Below are positions 52,470 to 60,802 of a DNA stretch of 64,000 bases, one piece after another. Below the pieces are notes generated by a model. The model saw only the letters and a program-made list of their open reading frames with translations, was not told where the DNA came from and did not search any database. Source of the DNA: Pseudanabaena sp. PCC 6802 (GTDB taxonomy: Bacteria; Cyanobacteriota; Cyanobacteriia; Pseudanabaenales; Pseudanabaenaceae); assembly GCF_000332175.1 (NCBI RefSeq), contig NZ_KB235914.1:131966-195965 (forward strand), in the 5' to 3' direction. The translations under genes were made by a program, and so were the position numbers. Numbering within the stretch: position 1 is the first letter of the stretch; every line of letters starts with the position of its first letter.

Positions 52470-52715
52470 TCAATAAAAGTAGAGATCCAGTAAGTCCTGA
52501 CCGCGATCGCCCATTAGTTCTATGCGCTGCTGTAGTAGCTTCAGTGCCATCGGTGATGGTTGCACCTTGCAATTCTCCCAGCGATTAACTGATGCCGAAG
52601 TAACCCCCAGTTCCGCAGCAAATTGTTCTTGAGTCAGACCCAAACGAAAGCGTAATGCACGAACTACATGATGCCTCTGCGCCACTGCCATGGGAGTATA
52701 CTCGATCCGCTCCAT
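52470..52715 (-). CDS. XRE-family helix-turn-helix regulator
   Basis: 81 residues with an HTH_3 domain: VRALRFRLGLTQEQFAAELGVTSASVNRWENCKVQPSPMAL, recognition helix TSASVNRWE. Similar to transcription factors fused or adjacent to plasmid genes in cyanobacteria. It lies 81 bases before the HU-fusion gene on the same strand and might control it. Confidence 0.85.
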   Translation of the reverse strand: MERIEYTPMAVAQRHHVVRALRFRLGLTQEQFAAELGVTSASVNRWENCKVQPSPMALKLLQQRIELMGDRGQDLLDLYFY

Positions 52716-52749
52716 ACATTTAGCTTAGCTGATGCTGCTATCTCCTTCG

Positions 52750-53919
52750 CTATTTACTCTCCCACATACTACAATCTGGCTTATCTTTAGGCTCTGGAGC
52801 CTTGTCGAGTTCGGCACGGAAGTCATCAGAGAATTTGGCATCTTGCCAGAAACAAGTAGATTGAATGTCCTCGACAGTGATGTTACTCACATCGATGAGT
52901 TTGGCACCGCTGAGGTCTGCACCGCTGAGATTGGCACTGCTGAGGTTGGCACTGCTGAGGTTGGCACTGCTGAGGTCGGCACCGCTGAGGTTGGCACCGA
53001 TTAGGTCGGCACCGAAGAGGTTGGCACCGATTAGGTCGGCACCAATTAGGTCGGCACCAATTAGGTCGGCACCGAAGAGGTTGGCAAAGCTGAGGTTGGC
53101 AAAGCTAAGGTTGGCATCGCTGAGGTTGGCATCTATGAGGTCGGCACGGCTGAGGTTGGCATCGCTGAGGTTGGCATCTATGAGGTCGGCACGGCTGAGG
53201 TTGGCATCGCCGAGGTTGGCAAAGCTGAGGTTGGCACGGCTGAGGGTAGCACCGAAGAGGTTGGCATAGCTGAGGTCGGCACCGCTGACATCAAGCTTTA
53301 ATTTGCCAACGATATCAGCTTCGATCAAAAAGCGAATAACGCTAGTTTTACGTTCTTTGTCGTCTTCAAATCTCCGTAGGATAGATAGCGTTCTAGCGCG
53401 AATTACGTCACATGCCGAATCTAATAGCTCTTTCTCCTCAACAGCAGGTTTAGTTTTAGTCGCGATCGCCAGGAGATTCTTATCGACTAACAGCACAGAT
53501 AGTCGGTCGAAGTAGACTTGTAGAACTTCTTCCTTGGTTTCATCCGCATCACGTTCTCGCTGCGCTCTAGCCACTTCCTCAGAACGCTTCTGCTGCATTT
53601 GCTGGAGCCAGTACCCCAGAATTGCCAATGACAGCGGTACTCCTAGTAGACTCAGCCAGTCCCAGAGTGTTTTTCCTTCATCGATCTTGGTTGTTTCAAC
53701 AGACTTGGTAACATTCCCTTTAGCGTCTCTCTCGATGCTTTTTGTGCTCACAGATTCCCCCTTTTCAAAGCCAAATCCACCTGGCCAGAGGACGGGCTTG
53801 GAAACCCATACAGCCGCAAGAATGGTAGCGATTAGCAGTAGCAACAAGAGGCGTTGCTGAAAGGATACGAGGCGTTGCCGAAAGGATAGGAGTAGATTGG
53901 TTTTAGGATTCTTGGACAT
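52750..53919 (-). CDS. Membrane-anchored pentapeptide-repeat protein
   Basis: 389 residues from the ATG at 53919 (further ATGs four and two codons upstream are equally open; the longer frame reads repeat R6). Helices near 16-36 and 79-97 suggest two membrane passes. Residues about 210-345 are some 27 A(D/N)LxX pentapeptide repeats forming a right-handed quadrilateral beta-helix. At DNA level this is a 15-base periodic tract (52905-53290). Function unknown; such proteins act as scaffolds or DNA mimics. The gene is divergent from the retroelement locus. Confidence 0.85.
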   Translation of the reverse strand: MSKNPKTNLLLSFRQRLVSFQQRLLLLLLIATILAAVWVSKPVLWPGGFGFEKGESVSTKSIERDAKGNVTKSVETTKIDEGKTLWDWLSLLGVPLSLAILGYWLQQMQQKRSEEVARAQRERDADETKEEVLQVYFDRLSVLLVDKNLLAIATKTKPAVEEKELLDSACDVIRARTLSILRRFEDDKERKTSVIRFLIEADIVGKLKLDVSGADLSYANLFGATLSRANLSFANLGDANLSRADLIDANLSDANLSRADLIDANLSDANLSFANLSFANLFGADLIGADLIGADLIGANLFGADLIGANLSGADLSSANLSSANLSSANLSGADLSGAKLIDVSNITVEDIQSTCFWQDAKFSDDFRAELDKAPEPKDKPDCSMWESK

Positions 53920-53965
53920 TAGCATTAGCATTAGCAAATGGGTTCTTGAGCAGTTCAGGGAGCTG

Positions 53966-54027
53966 GCGAATCCCTGCGTGGGGCGCAGCCCCACACCCCT
54001 TTTTCTCAAATCATTTGTGATTGTTAT
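53966..54027. repeat. MITE-like repeat R6, partial
   Basis: Contains GTGGGGCGCAGCCCCACACCCCTTTTT and CTCAAATCATTTG ending TTGTTATA, like the right part of R4. The left TATAGC tip is missing. It lies in the 196-base gap between the divergent pentapeptide and Trypco1 genes, so promoters of both sides may overlap it. Confidence 0.65.
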
Positions 54028-54115
54028 ATGTAAATTAATTTTTACTTTGCATATTAGGTTTACTGGTTAAACTATATTGATTTTGCTAACTCAAACAAAG
54101 GAGAATCGATCGCAA

Positions 54116-54475
54116 ATGGCGGAAAATCAGGTGTTGGCTAAAAATACCATTAACGTTGATGGAGAGACAATCGAGATCTTCGTGCAAGTAGACAAACCCA
54201 CTGTCAGAGGTGGGCTGGGTGAAAATGAGCGTAGCGATGCCGTTGATAAAACCATCGACGCGGCAAAAGATATGCTTGCCGATGCCATGAAGCTTGTTAA
54301 AACTTCCGCTTTACGTGCATATCAAAGTATTAATAGCATTAACGAAACGAGTCGCCCTGATGAATGGGAGGTAAAGATGGCAGTCAAGTTAGACAGTAAA
54401 GTAGGAGCGTTTATTGCTGAATTGAATGCCGGGGCACAATTAGAAGTCACGATGAAGTGGAAGGTTAAAAGCTAA
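54116..54475 (+). CDS. Trypco1 (trypsin-co-occurring domain 1)-like small protein
   Basis: 119 residues from the ATG at 54116, with AAAGGAG 12 bases upstream. The sequence has the outline of the CU044_2847/Trypco1 family: an N-terminal beta pair (NTINVDGETIEIFVQVDKP), a central helix (DAVDKTIDAAKDMLADAMKLVKTS) and a C-terminal strand pair ending VTMKWKVKS after KVGAFIAELNAGAQLEV. These small proteins accompany proteases (trypsin or CHAT) in NTP-dependent conflict systems. Its stop overlaps the AAA gene start (TAATG), so it leads a coupled operon. Confidence 0.7.
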   Translation: MAENQVLAKNTINVDGETIEIFVQVDKPTVRGGLGENERSDAVDKTIDAAKDMLADAMKLVKTSALRAYQSINSINETSRPDEWEVKMAVKLDSKVGAFIAELNAGAQLEVTMKWKVKS

Positions 54476-55434
54476 TGCCTTCAGAAGAAAACCCGTGCCA
54501 TAAAATTCTTCCCTACACGCGCATTGTCGGGCAAGAACAGTTGAAGCTCGCACTCGAACTGTCGTATATCGCCAAAGGAATAGGTGGTGTATTGCTCAGC
54601 GGTAATAGAGGATCGGGGAAGTCCACAGCAGTTAGGGCATTTGGGCTTTTAGCTTACGGCGAGCTGCCCGTGACTTTGCCCATGAATGCGACAGAAGATC
54701 GCGTGATTGGTGGCTGGCAGATCGATGCGTTGATGAAATCCGAAGCAAAATGGCAGGATGGGCTGCTGGTGGAAGCGAGCAAGGATAACAAACAAATTCT
54801 CTATATCGATGAGGTGAATTTGCTCGACGATCGCGTGGTGAATATTATTCTCGATGCCACTTCAACGGGAATCCTGGAAATTCAACGCGAAGGCGAAAGC
54901 AAGCAAGAACTGATATCCTTTACCCTAATCGGCACGATGAACCCGGAAGAGGGAGGTTTGCGCCCGCAGTTACTCGATCGCTTTGGCTTAACCGTAAATA
55001 TCTCAGCGGAAAAAGAGGCAAAACATCGAACAGACATTCTAAAAACTGTACTTGAATTCGACCGAGCTTTGTCTTCTCCCGACCGAGTAAAGGCATTCTT
55101 TGAAGCAGCGCGTCCAAAGGGTGAGAAACTCAAGCAAAAGCTCGATCGCGCTAAGAAGAGGTTGTATGACGTGGAAGTACCCGATTCAATCGCCGACAAG
55201 TGCGCCGAGATTGCGGAGAAATTCGACATCGAGAGCAATCGCGGCGACTATACCTTAGCTCTAGCTGCCCGCGCTCTGGCTGCATACGAAGAGTCGAACG
55301 AGGTAGCCACAGACCACATCCGCGAGGTGGCTGCTATGGCACTCCAGCATCGCCGACCAATGGCAGTTCAGAGCGATCGCATTGTCTGGAGTACAGAGGA
55401 CGATGCCAGACTTGATGAACTACTCAGTGCCTAG
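54475..55434 (+). CDS. MoxR/ChlI-like AAA+ ATPase
   Basis: 319 residues. P-loop GNRGSGKS (43-50), Walker B ILYIDEVN (108-115), sensor GTMNP (153-157), arginine-finger region LLDRFGL (167-173) and a C-terminal helical lid. This is the pattern of magnesium-chelatase ChlI/MoxR ATPases, but without the metal-chelatase setting: the neighbour is a ChlD-like protein, then a CHAT protease. It overlaps the preceding gene by one base (TAATG) and the next gene starts 2 bases after its stop, implying coupled translation. I infer it powers assembly or remodelling of the system. Confidence 0.93.
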   Translation: MPSEENPCHKILPYTRIVGQEQLKLALELSYIAKGIGGVLLSGNRGSGKSTAVRAFGLLAYGELPVTLPMNATEDRVIGGWQIDALMKSEAKWQDGLLVEASKDNKQILYIDEVNLLDDRVVNIILDATSTGILEIQREGESKQELISFTLIGTMNPEEGGLRPQLLDRFGLTVNISAEKEAKHRTDILKTVLEFDRALSSPDRVKAFFEAARPKGEKLKQKLDRAKKRLYDVEVPDSIADKCAEIAEKFDIESNRGDYTLALAARALAAYEESNEVATDHIREVAAMALQHRRPMAVQSDRIVWSTEDDARLDELLSA

Positions 55435-55436
55435 AC

Positions 55437-57365
55437 ATGTCGAGCAAATTTCCCGATCGCTTGCTTGAAGGGCTGGCTTGTGCCGCACTCGGTACCCATC
55501 ATCCCAACGGAGTTTTGCTGTTTGACGAGGTGGGAAAGGATAGTCTGGAGATCTCCCGTTTCTTAAGGGCAATGGTAGCAGCAGCGACGGGCGATACGGT
55601 AGACATTGTTACCCTGAGCAGTTGGCACGACGAAGACGACTTGTGGGGCACGTTCGTTCTTAAAGGAACATCGGCAGAAAAATTTACCAGGCAAGAAGGC
55701 TTACTAACGGGCGGTCAAGCAGAAGGACAGCGAAGGATCGTAGTAATTCCAGAGTTAGCCAACCTTAGCCTGACAGCAATGCGCGCGATCGTCTCGATAA
55801 TGGGTATGGAAACGGCTTACCTGGAGCGTCACGGACAGAAACGTAATTGGACTCCAAAGCTTTACTGGCTAGCTGGTTGCGATCGCCCTGGTGCCGTATC
55901 GCCCCATTTACTCGATCGCTTTGGGCTGCGGTTGCAGGGGGGCAACTGGTCTGCCCCGCAACGCGACACGCATCAACGCGGCAAGGATATCCTCGCGCGG
56001 TTAGAGGAGAGAACGGCGGACAAACAACGATCGCCAGACTTGGGGGCTTGGGCTGAAAAGCTAAAAGCAGCGCGCGATCGCCAGCCCGCTATTTCTGAGG
56101 CAGCCTGCGATCTGGTTCGGGATTGTGTCGATCGGCTCGAAGAGTTTGGTGGTGAATGCAGCGGACATCGGGATACAGCCCTCGCACGGCTAGCGGTGGC
56201 GGTGGCGCGACTGGAGGGCAAAGACGAAGTCGATCCATCCTGCGTCGAGAAAGCAGCCAGTATCGCAGGGTTTCCTAAAGGATCGCTAACTCCCCAATCG
56301 CCTCACAGCGAGACCCCACCTGGATCGCCAGCTCCAGACCGATTGGATGGGGAATTTAAAGAAACCCCAACCGGACAGCCGCAAACCCCTGGAAGTACGC
56401 CAGTTTATGGCGGCACTCCCGATCGCCCTTCGGAAGCGATCGATGCGGAGATGCCAGAGATAACTCGCGATCGCGAAGCAGTCCCAGCCGAGGAGACCAG
56501 TCCTTATCGCGAAGATACGGCAGATATCGAGCGCGAAGCGGCATCGTTGCGCTTGCCCGTGAGTTCTTTCCGCACGACAAATGCTGCTAAAGGAGTAATT
56601 ACAGGCGATCGCCCTACCAATAATGCTTGCGATCTGGCAATTGCAGCAACACTGCGCGAGGCAGCGAAGTTTCAGCCCATTCGCAGAAAAAACCATCCAG
56701 AACGCTCTCAAGACAGGCTCGTACTTTTGGGAATCGATCTGCGCGCGCATCGTCGCGCCCCAGCGATCGAGCGCATGTTATTGCTCGTCCTGGACTGCAC
56801 TTGTTTGAATGCAAGCGATCGACAAACGGTGCTGAAGCCATATACCGACTGGGCTTATGAATCGCGAGCAAGTGTTTGTTTGATTCTTATTGGTGCCCAA
56901 AATGCAACGCATTGGTTGCGAGCGGAAAAGATTGCCGCAGGAAAATTTGCCACTCCTCGGATTAGAACTGCCTTAATTGCCGAACCGGGAAAAGCGACAC
57001 CACTGGCTCACGGACTGATGCTAGCACTGCACGAATTGCGGCACGCTCTGCGGCAGGGGACAGCCACCACCCACGAAGTTGCAATGGTTGTGCTAACTGA
57101 CGGGCGGGGCAACGTACCTTTGGCAGCCAGTCTTCGCGGCGCGATCGAGCCATTTGTACCCGTCAAACGTCAGGGCATCGAGGACGCACTGCAAGTTGCC
57201 GCGCAAATTCGAGATTGCGTTGCTGGTGGCAGTCACCGCATGTACGTTGCCGTACTCGATCTGCAACCGGAGCCGTATTCCGATCTCCCATACGAGCTGG
57301 CAATGGCATTGGGTGGAGGAATCGTCTCGATTCCTAATCTCAATGAGAAGGAGGTGCCACAATGA
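55437..57365 (+). CDS. ChlD-like protein: degenerate AAA domain, linker and vWA domain
   Basis: 642 residues. The N-terminal 280 residues resemble an AAA domain with a broken P-loop (GVLLFDEVGKDS at the Walker A place) and IVVIPELA in place of Walker B, with LLDRFGLRL retained. A proline-rich linker runs from about 283 to 400. The vWA domain (about 425-640) has a partial MIDAS: DCT at 453-455 for DxSxS, GKATPLAHG at 518 with the threonine, and LTDGRGN near 553. As in chelatase ChlI-ChlD pairs, the active ATPase would act on this inactive partner. It overlaps the CHAT gene by 4 bases. Confidence 0.9.
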   Translation: MSSKFPDRLLEGLACAALGTHHPNGVLLFDEVGKDSLEISRFLRAMVAAATGDTVDIVTLSSWHDEDDLWGTFVLKGTSAEKFTRQEGLLTGGQAEGQRRIVVIPELANLSLTAMRAIVSIMGMETAYLERHGQKRNWTPKLYWLAGCDRPGAVSPHLLDRFGLRLQGGNWSAPQRDTHQRGKDILARLEERTADKQRSPDLGAWAEKLKAARDRQPAISEAACDLVRDCVDRLEEFGGECSGHRDTALARLAVAVARLEGKDEVDPSCVEKAASIAGFPKGSLTPQSPHSETPPGSPAPDRLDGEFKETPTGQPQTPGSTPVYGGTPDRPSEAIDAEMPEITRDREAVPAEETSPYREDTADIEREAASLRLPVSSFRTTNAAKGVITGDRPTNNACDLAIAATLREAAKFQPIRRKNHPERSQDRLVLLGIDLRAHRRAPAIERMLLLVLDCTCLNASDRQTVLKPYTDWAYESRASVCLILIGAQNATHWLRAEKIAAGKFATPRIRTALIAEPGKATPLAHGLMLALHELRHALRQGTATTHEVAMVVLTDGRGNVPLAASLRGAIEPFVPVKRQGIEDALQVAAQIRDCVAGGSHRMYVAVLDLQPEPYSDLPYELAMALGGGIVSIPNLNEKEVPQ

Positions 57366-58576
57366 GCGCCTTCAAGAACCTGCCAGAAATACAGCAAGCA
57401 GTTCTGGAGGCCAAGCATGACGCTTCCTCTGCGATCGCGGAAACAGAAGAACCTCAAGTTTTCGATCTATTCGATCTAGAGGATATTTACATCAAAAAAA
57501 CGCCATCCACCCAGGATGGAGCATTTCTCTACGTTAGTGAGGATGACAGCGGTTATTGGTTAAAAGGTGGAAACCAACAATTTACGATGGAGTCGCGAAT
57601 TTTAAGAAGCTCTGGCTCAAAATATGATTTGTCACTTGATGGCTTTATCAAAAATTCCCCGAATCCCAACGGGAAAACCATCATAGATTGGATGAAAGAG
57701 ATTTCGTTTAACAAAATTTTGTTAGAGTTAAGAAGGTGGCTGAATCAGATTCGTAAAGAGTTTAAGAATTGCTATCTGATCGTTTACGATACGACATCGG
57801 TAGAAATCCTGTGGGAAATGATCGATTTGACCCCGGATGATGAGGAAACGAACTATGCAGGTGCTGTTATTCGCATTGCTCGATGGAAAGAAATAATCAA
57901 GGGAGATAGCTTTATCTTCTTGGAACCTCAAGAAATTGCCGCTGGCGGAGAAATCACTGCTTACCTCAACAATGCCGAACTACCCACACTAGATGAAGAG
58001 GATGAACTCAAAAAATTAAAAGCCAAGATTTATCTACATTCGCAAATTTCGGAGTTTTGCGATCGCTTGAAATGCAAAACTACTCCTGTTAATCTCGCAT
58101 ATATTGCAGCGCATGGATATTATGAAGATATTGCGTTTGGCTGCAGCGAGTATAAAGTATCTAGATTGGATTTATTGAAAGAGAGCTTGTCAGCCATCCT
58201 CAATGGTAAGGGAATTGTATTTATGAATGCATGTCACACTGCACAAGCTCAACCAAACGAGATCGTTCCTGGAACATATCGATATGATTTCATTGACTTA
58301 TTTTTTAATAAAGGTGCAAATGGGGTAATTGGTACTGTTTCGGCTGTGGGAACAGATACCGCTAAAAGGATCGGCTGCCAATTTTTGCAAAAGTGTCAGG
58401 ACCGAGAGGTGCCACCCGTAGCCGAAGTGTTACGACAAATTCGCGCTGATGCGGTAAACCGTTGGAAGCAAGATAACAATCATGGTGCACTTGTCTATGC
58501 TTTTATGTACGTCTACTACGGCAACCCTTTAGCCGTATTGCGTCTAACCCCACCGCAACCAGGAGGGCAAGCATGA
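57362..58576 (+). CDS. CHAT-domain cysteine protease
   Basis: 404 residues. The C-terminal 165 residues are a CHAT (caspase-HetF-associated) domain with the catalytic histidine in YIAAHGYY (H251) and cysteine in FMNACHTAQ (C291); the substrate-loop region GANGVIGTVSAVG follows. The N-terminal 200 residues (with LLELRRWLNQIRKEFKNCYLIVYDTT) are unassigned. CHAT proteases cleave target proteins to trigger cell death or regulation in bacteria and eukaryotes. ATGA overlaps link it to both the vWA gene before and the FGE target gene after. Inferred effector of the locus. Confidence 0.9.
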   Translation: MSAFKNLPEIQQAVLEAKHDASSAIAETEEPQVFDLFDLEDIYIKKTPSTQDGAFLYVSEDDSGYWLKGGNQQFTMESRILRSSGSKYDLSLDGFIKNSPNPNGKTIIDWMKEISFNKILLELRRWLNQIRKEFKNCYLIVYDTTSVEILWEMIDLTPDDEETNYAGAVIRIARWKEIIKGDSFIFLEPQEIAAGGEITAYLNNAELPTLDEEDELKKLKAKIYLHSQISEFCDRLKCKTTPVNLAYIAAHGYYEDIAFGCSEYKVSRLDLLKESLSAILNGKGIVFMNACHTAQAQPNEIVPGTYRYDFIDLFFNKGANGVIGTVSAVGTDTAKRIGCQFLQKCQDREVPPVAEVLRQIRADAVNRWKQDNNHGALVYAFMYVYYGNPLAVLRLTPPQPGGQA

Positions 58577-60300
58577 CTGCCGCAACCGAAACGATCCAGA
58601 TCCAACCAGTAATTTCTTATCCGAAAACGGCTAAGGTTGGCGAGTTATATCGCGTAGAAGTGGACGTGCAAATGCCTGAGGGCAACGTGGCATGGCCCTA
58701 TGAAGAGGAAGAATTTGTCCTCACCTGCGTTGTCGATGGGGGCAGGTTCTTTCGCGTCAAAACCGTTGGCAATCCCTCCATAGCATTGCATCGGTTTGGC
58801 GGCACCTACGGGGCGGCTAAGTTTTTGCTCGAAGCCGTGCAGTCAGAACAAGATGCAAATATTACTGTACTGGTGGTGAATGAATGGGGCGTTCCGCTGA
58901 TCGCTCGCAGCCTGCCAGTAGCGTTTGAAGATATCCCGCCAGGCGATCCTATTGGTGGAATTACCCCTAAAGCTGGAGATAAGTGGAAATTTTTTGAGCC
59001 TTGGGAGCCGGAAGCCCCAATCGATCCAGTATTTTTAGAAAACTTACCTTTGCTAGCAGCCTTATTCTCATATCACGAGATTAAGCACCCTGAAGGCAGG
59101 CATATTGCCGATGAACTGCGAGTAGAAATCGACAAAGCTTTTAATCAATATGGTGGGCTTGCCTACCCTCCAGCAAATATAATTCAAACCTGCCAGCTTT
59201 GCCCTATCAGCGAAAGTTTAGACCTCTCATTTGCGAAAAATCGCACCTGGAAGCAAATAGATCGCGAGCTTCAACAAGATCGCCCCGTAGCGATTTGGAG
59301 ACCAGTAGAAATAGCCAGCCCCCTTTGCTTCGTGAAGAAGCTCGACTCGAACTCTTATTTAGTCTGCGATCGGACTGGCATTCTTTCTGAAACATCGCTA
59401 GAAGAAGCGAATAAAGAATTTTTTGGAAGAGAAGGCTTGTCCGCTCTTTTTATCCGTAGCCTCGATGCCGCGATCGTGCCCGTAGTGCGAGTGGGATGGT
59501 ACGACCCTGACGCGCTGATGTTGGAGGAGTTTTCGTTCCCGGTGGTGACTTATACAAAAGGCGGAGAGCGCAAAGAGCGTGCTGGTAGCGCCCGCATGTT
59601 TCGAGAGCAGATTGGCAATTTAGAACTACAAATGGTAGAAATCCCCAGTGGTAAGTTTTTCATGGGCTCACCAGAAGGCGAAGGGAATAGCGACGAGCAC
59701 CCGCAGCACGAAGTTACAGTGCGATCGTTTCTTATGGGTAAATACCCCGTAACCCAGGCGCAGTACCAAGCGGTGATGGGCAAGAATCCATCGCATTTCG
59801 GGGGGAATGGAGCCAACCGCCCCGTTGAAAGGGTTTCTTGGCACGATGCCAAAGAGTTTTGCGCTCAGCTATCGGAGCTGACGGGCAAGAACTACCGACT
59901 GCCCAGCGAAGCCGAGTGGGAATATGCTTGCCGCGCGACTACAAAGACAGAATACTACTTTGGCGACAGCGAATCGAATTTGGGTGATTTCGCGTGGTAT
60001 TACTCCAATTCGAATGGCAAAACTCAGCCAGTCGGGGAGACACTGCCCAATGCCTTTGGATTATACGACATGCACGGTAACGTGTGGGAATGGTGCGAAG
60101 ATAACTGGCACGAAAATTATCAAGGCGCTCCGACGGATGGGAGAGCGTGGGTAGATCGCAAAAAATCAACAAATCGTGTTAGGCGCGGCGGTTCGTGGAG
60201 CCTCAATGCCTTCTACTGCCGTTCGGCTTTCCGCAACTACTACTATGCGGACTTCGTCAGCAACTACGACGGTTTTCGAGTAGTAGTCTCCTCTCGCTGA
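58573..60300 (+). CDS. FGE-sulfatase-domain protein, DGR target 1
   Basis: 575 residues. The N-terminal 120 residues are a beta-sandwich-like module (VGELYRVEVDVQMPEG). Residues about 150-300 are unassigned; the passage TWKQIDRELQQDRPVAIWR to YLVCDRTGILSETSLEE loosely recalls a degenerate papain/C39-type fold, a guess only. Residues 350-575 are an FGE-sulfatase (C-type-lectin-like) domain: [54 protein letters not shown]. The last 39 codons are the variable repeat. Overlaps the CHAT gene by 4 bases. I infer a displayed binding surface feeding the AAA-vWA-CHAT machinery; it is unlikely to be a formylglycine-forming enzyme. Confidence 0.92.
   Translation: MTAATETIQIQPVISYPKTAKVGELYRVEVDVQMPEGNVAWPYEEEEFVLTCVVDGGRFFRVKTVGNPSIALHRFGGTYGAAKFLLEAVQSEQDANITVLVVNEWGVPLIARSLPVAFEDIPPGDPIGGITPKAGDKWKFFEPWEPEAPIDPVFLENLPLLAALFSYHEIKHPEGRHIADELRVEIDKAFNQYGGLAYPPANIIQTCQLCPISESLDLSFAKNRTWKQIDRELQQDRPVAIWRPVEIASPLCFVKKLDSNSYLVCDRTGILSETSLEEANKEFFGREGLSALFIRSLDAAIVPVVRVGWYDPDALMLEEFSFPVVTYTKGGERKERAGSARMFREQIGNLELQMVEIPSGKFFMGSPEGEGNSDEHPQHEVTVRSFLMGKYPVTQAQYQAVMGKNPSHFGGNGANRPVERVSWHDAKEFCAQLSELTGKNYRLPSEAEWEYACRATTKTEYYFGDSESNLGDFAWYYSNSNGKTQPVGETLPNAFGLYDMHGNVWEWCEDNWHENYQGAPTDGRAWVDRKKSTNRVRRGGSWSLNAFYCRSAFRNYYYADFVSNYDGFRVVVSSR
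60181..60300 (+). repeat. DGR variable repeat 1 (VR1)
   Basis: 120 bases matching the template repeat base for base except at 16 positions. Each of the 16 is an adenine in the template (for example AAC to CTC, TTC, TAC, AGC or GAC; ATC to TTC; GAC to GTC); no difference occurs at G, C or T. They affect codons at residues 537-570. The invariant 3' end (GGTTTTCGAGTAGTAGTCTC to the stop) acts as the priming side, and homology breaks just after the stop (VR GGACTCCC, template GTACTCCT). Confidence 0.97.
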
Positions 60301-60515
60301 GGACTCCCTTCTCTACTCTTTTGCCCTTTTGCGCTTTACCCTTGTTTCTTTTCACTGCTTTGGCGCGTTAGCGCCTCGAATTTTTTTGCACGCCTTAACA
60401 ATCTCTTTAGCTTTAGAGTAGTAAATTCCAACAAAATTATGCAAAAATCTCGAACACTGTTTTTCTCTAGTTTGTCAAAATTTTGAGAAAGCAGGAGTAA
60501 GGCAGGGATAACAGC
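60301..60515. other. Non-coding leader between target 1 and the template repeat
   Basis: 215 bases. The first 90 repeat the DNA after target 2 (63068-63157) including the hairpin listed separately. The rest (60393-60515) is AT-rich and unlike anything else in the window; a promoter for the template RNA is expected here but I cannot fix one. Confidence 0.6.
60362..60387 (+). terminator. Hairpin GGCGC-GTTA-GCGCC with T-run after target 1
   Basis: A 5-bp GC stem with a 4-base loop, then CTCGAA and seven T. It looks like a Rho-independent terminator 62 bases beyond the stop. The same sequence follows target 2 at 63129. In other retroelements a GC hairpin after the variable repeat helps target recognition, so a second role is possible. 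Confidence 0.7.
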
Positions 60516-60635
60516 AGACGCGGCGGTTCGTGGAACAACAATGCCAACAACTGCCGTTCGGCTTACCGCAACAACAACAATGCGGACATCGACAACAACA
60601 ACAACGGTTTTCGAGTAGTAGTCTCCTCTCGCTGA
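60516..60635 (+). ncRNA. DGR template repeat (TR) within the retroelement RNA
   Basis: 120 bases that would read [20 protein letters not shown] in the target frame: thirteen AAC/AAT codons mark it as a template built for adenine mutagenesis, since changes in AAY codons reach many residues without stops. It lies 215 bases after target 1 and 167 before avd, so the spacer needed for priming (60636-60802) lies between TR and avd. It contains four consecutive AAC codons twice (once as AAC3-AAT), a slippage-prone tract. Confidence 0.96.
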
Positions 60636-60802
60636 GTACTCCTTCAGGTCAGAGTTGCCGGATGGGAATTCGGCAAGCGTACGTAAGGGAGTCCAAACCT
60701 GCTTTAGCGATGCTGGTGACGGCATCCAAACATCAAACCGAGTGGGGTATTTTAGTAGGAAGACCGAAAAGTTGCCCCATTCATCTATTGTTTTGAGATC
60801 CA
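60636..60802 (+). ncRNA. Spacer segment of the retroelement RNA between TR and avd
   Basis: 167 bases with no reading frame of merit. In studied retroelements the RNA 3' of the template folds, binds Avd and the reverse transcriptase and primes cDNA synthesis. Here the segment starts GTACTCCTTCAG, where the template diverges from both variable repeats. The role is inferred from position. Confidence 0.55.

Noticed and set aside
52865-53290. Regular 15-base tandem units that could suggest a CRISPR array or a plus-strand repeat protein
   Set aside because: The period equals five codons and on the minus strand gives clear A(D/N)LxX pentapeptide repeats; there are no spacers.
58573-60300. Target 1 as a true formylglycine-generating enzyme acting on sulfatases
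   Set aside because: No sulfatase is nearby and its C-terminal tip is hypermutated, which fits ligand binding and not a fixed active site.
60530-60796. Plus-strand open frame through the template repeat
   Set aside because: Product is glutamine-rich from frame-shifted AAC repeats; it does not match the target frame and has no start context.
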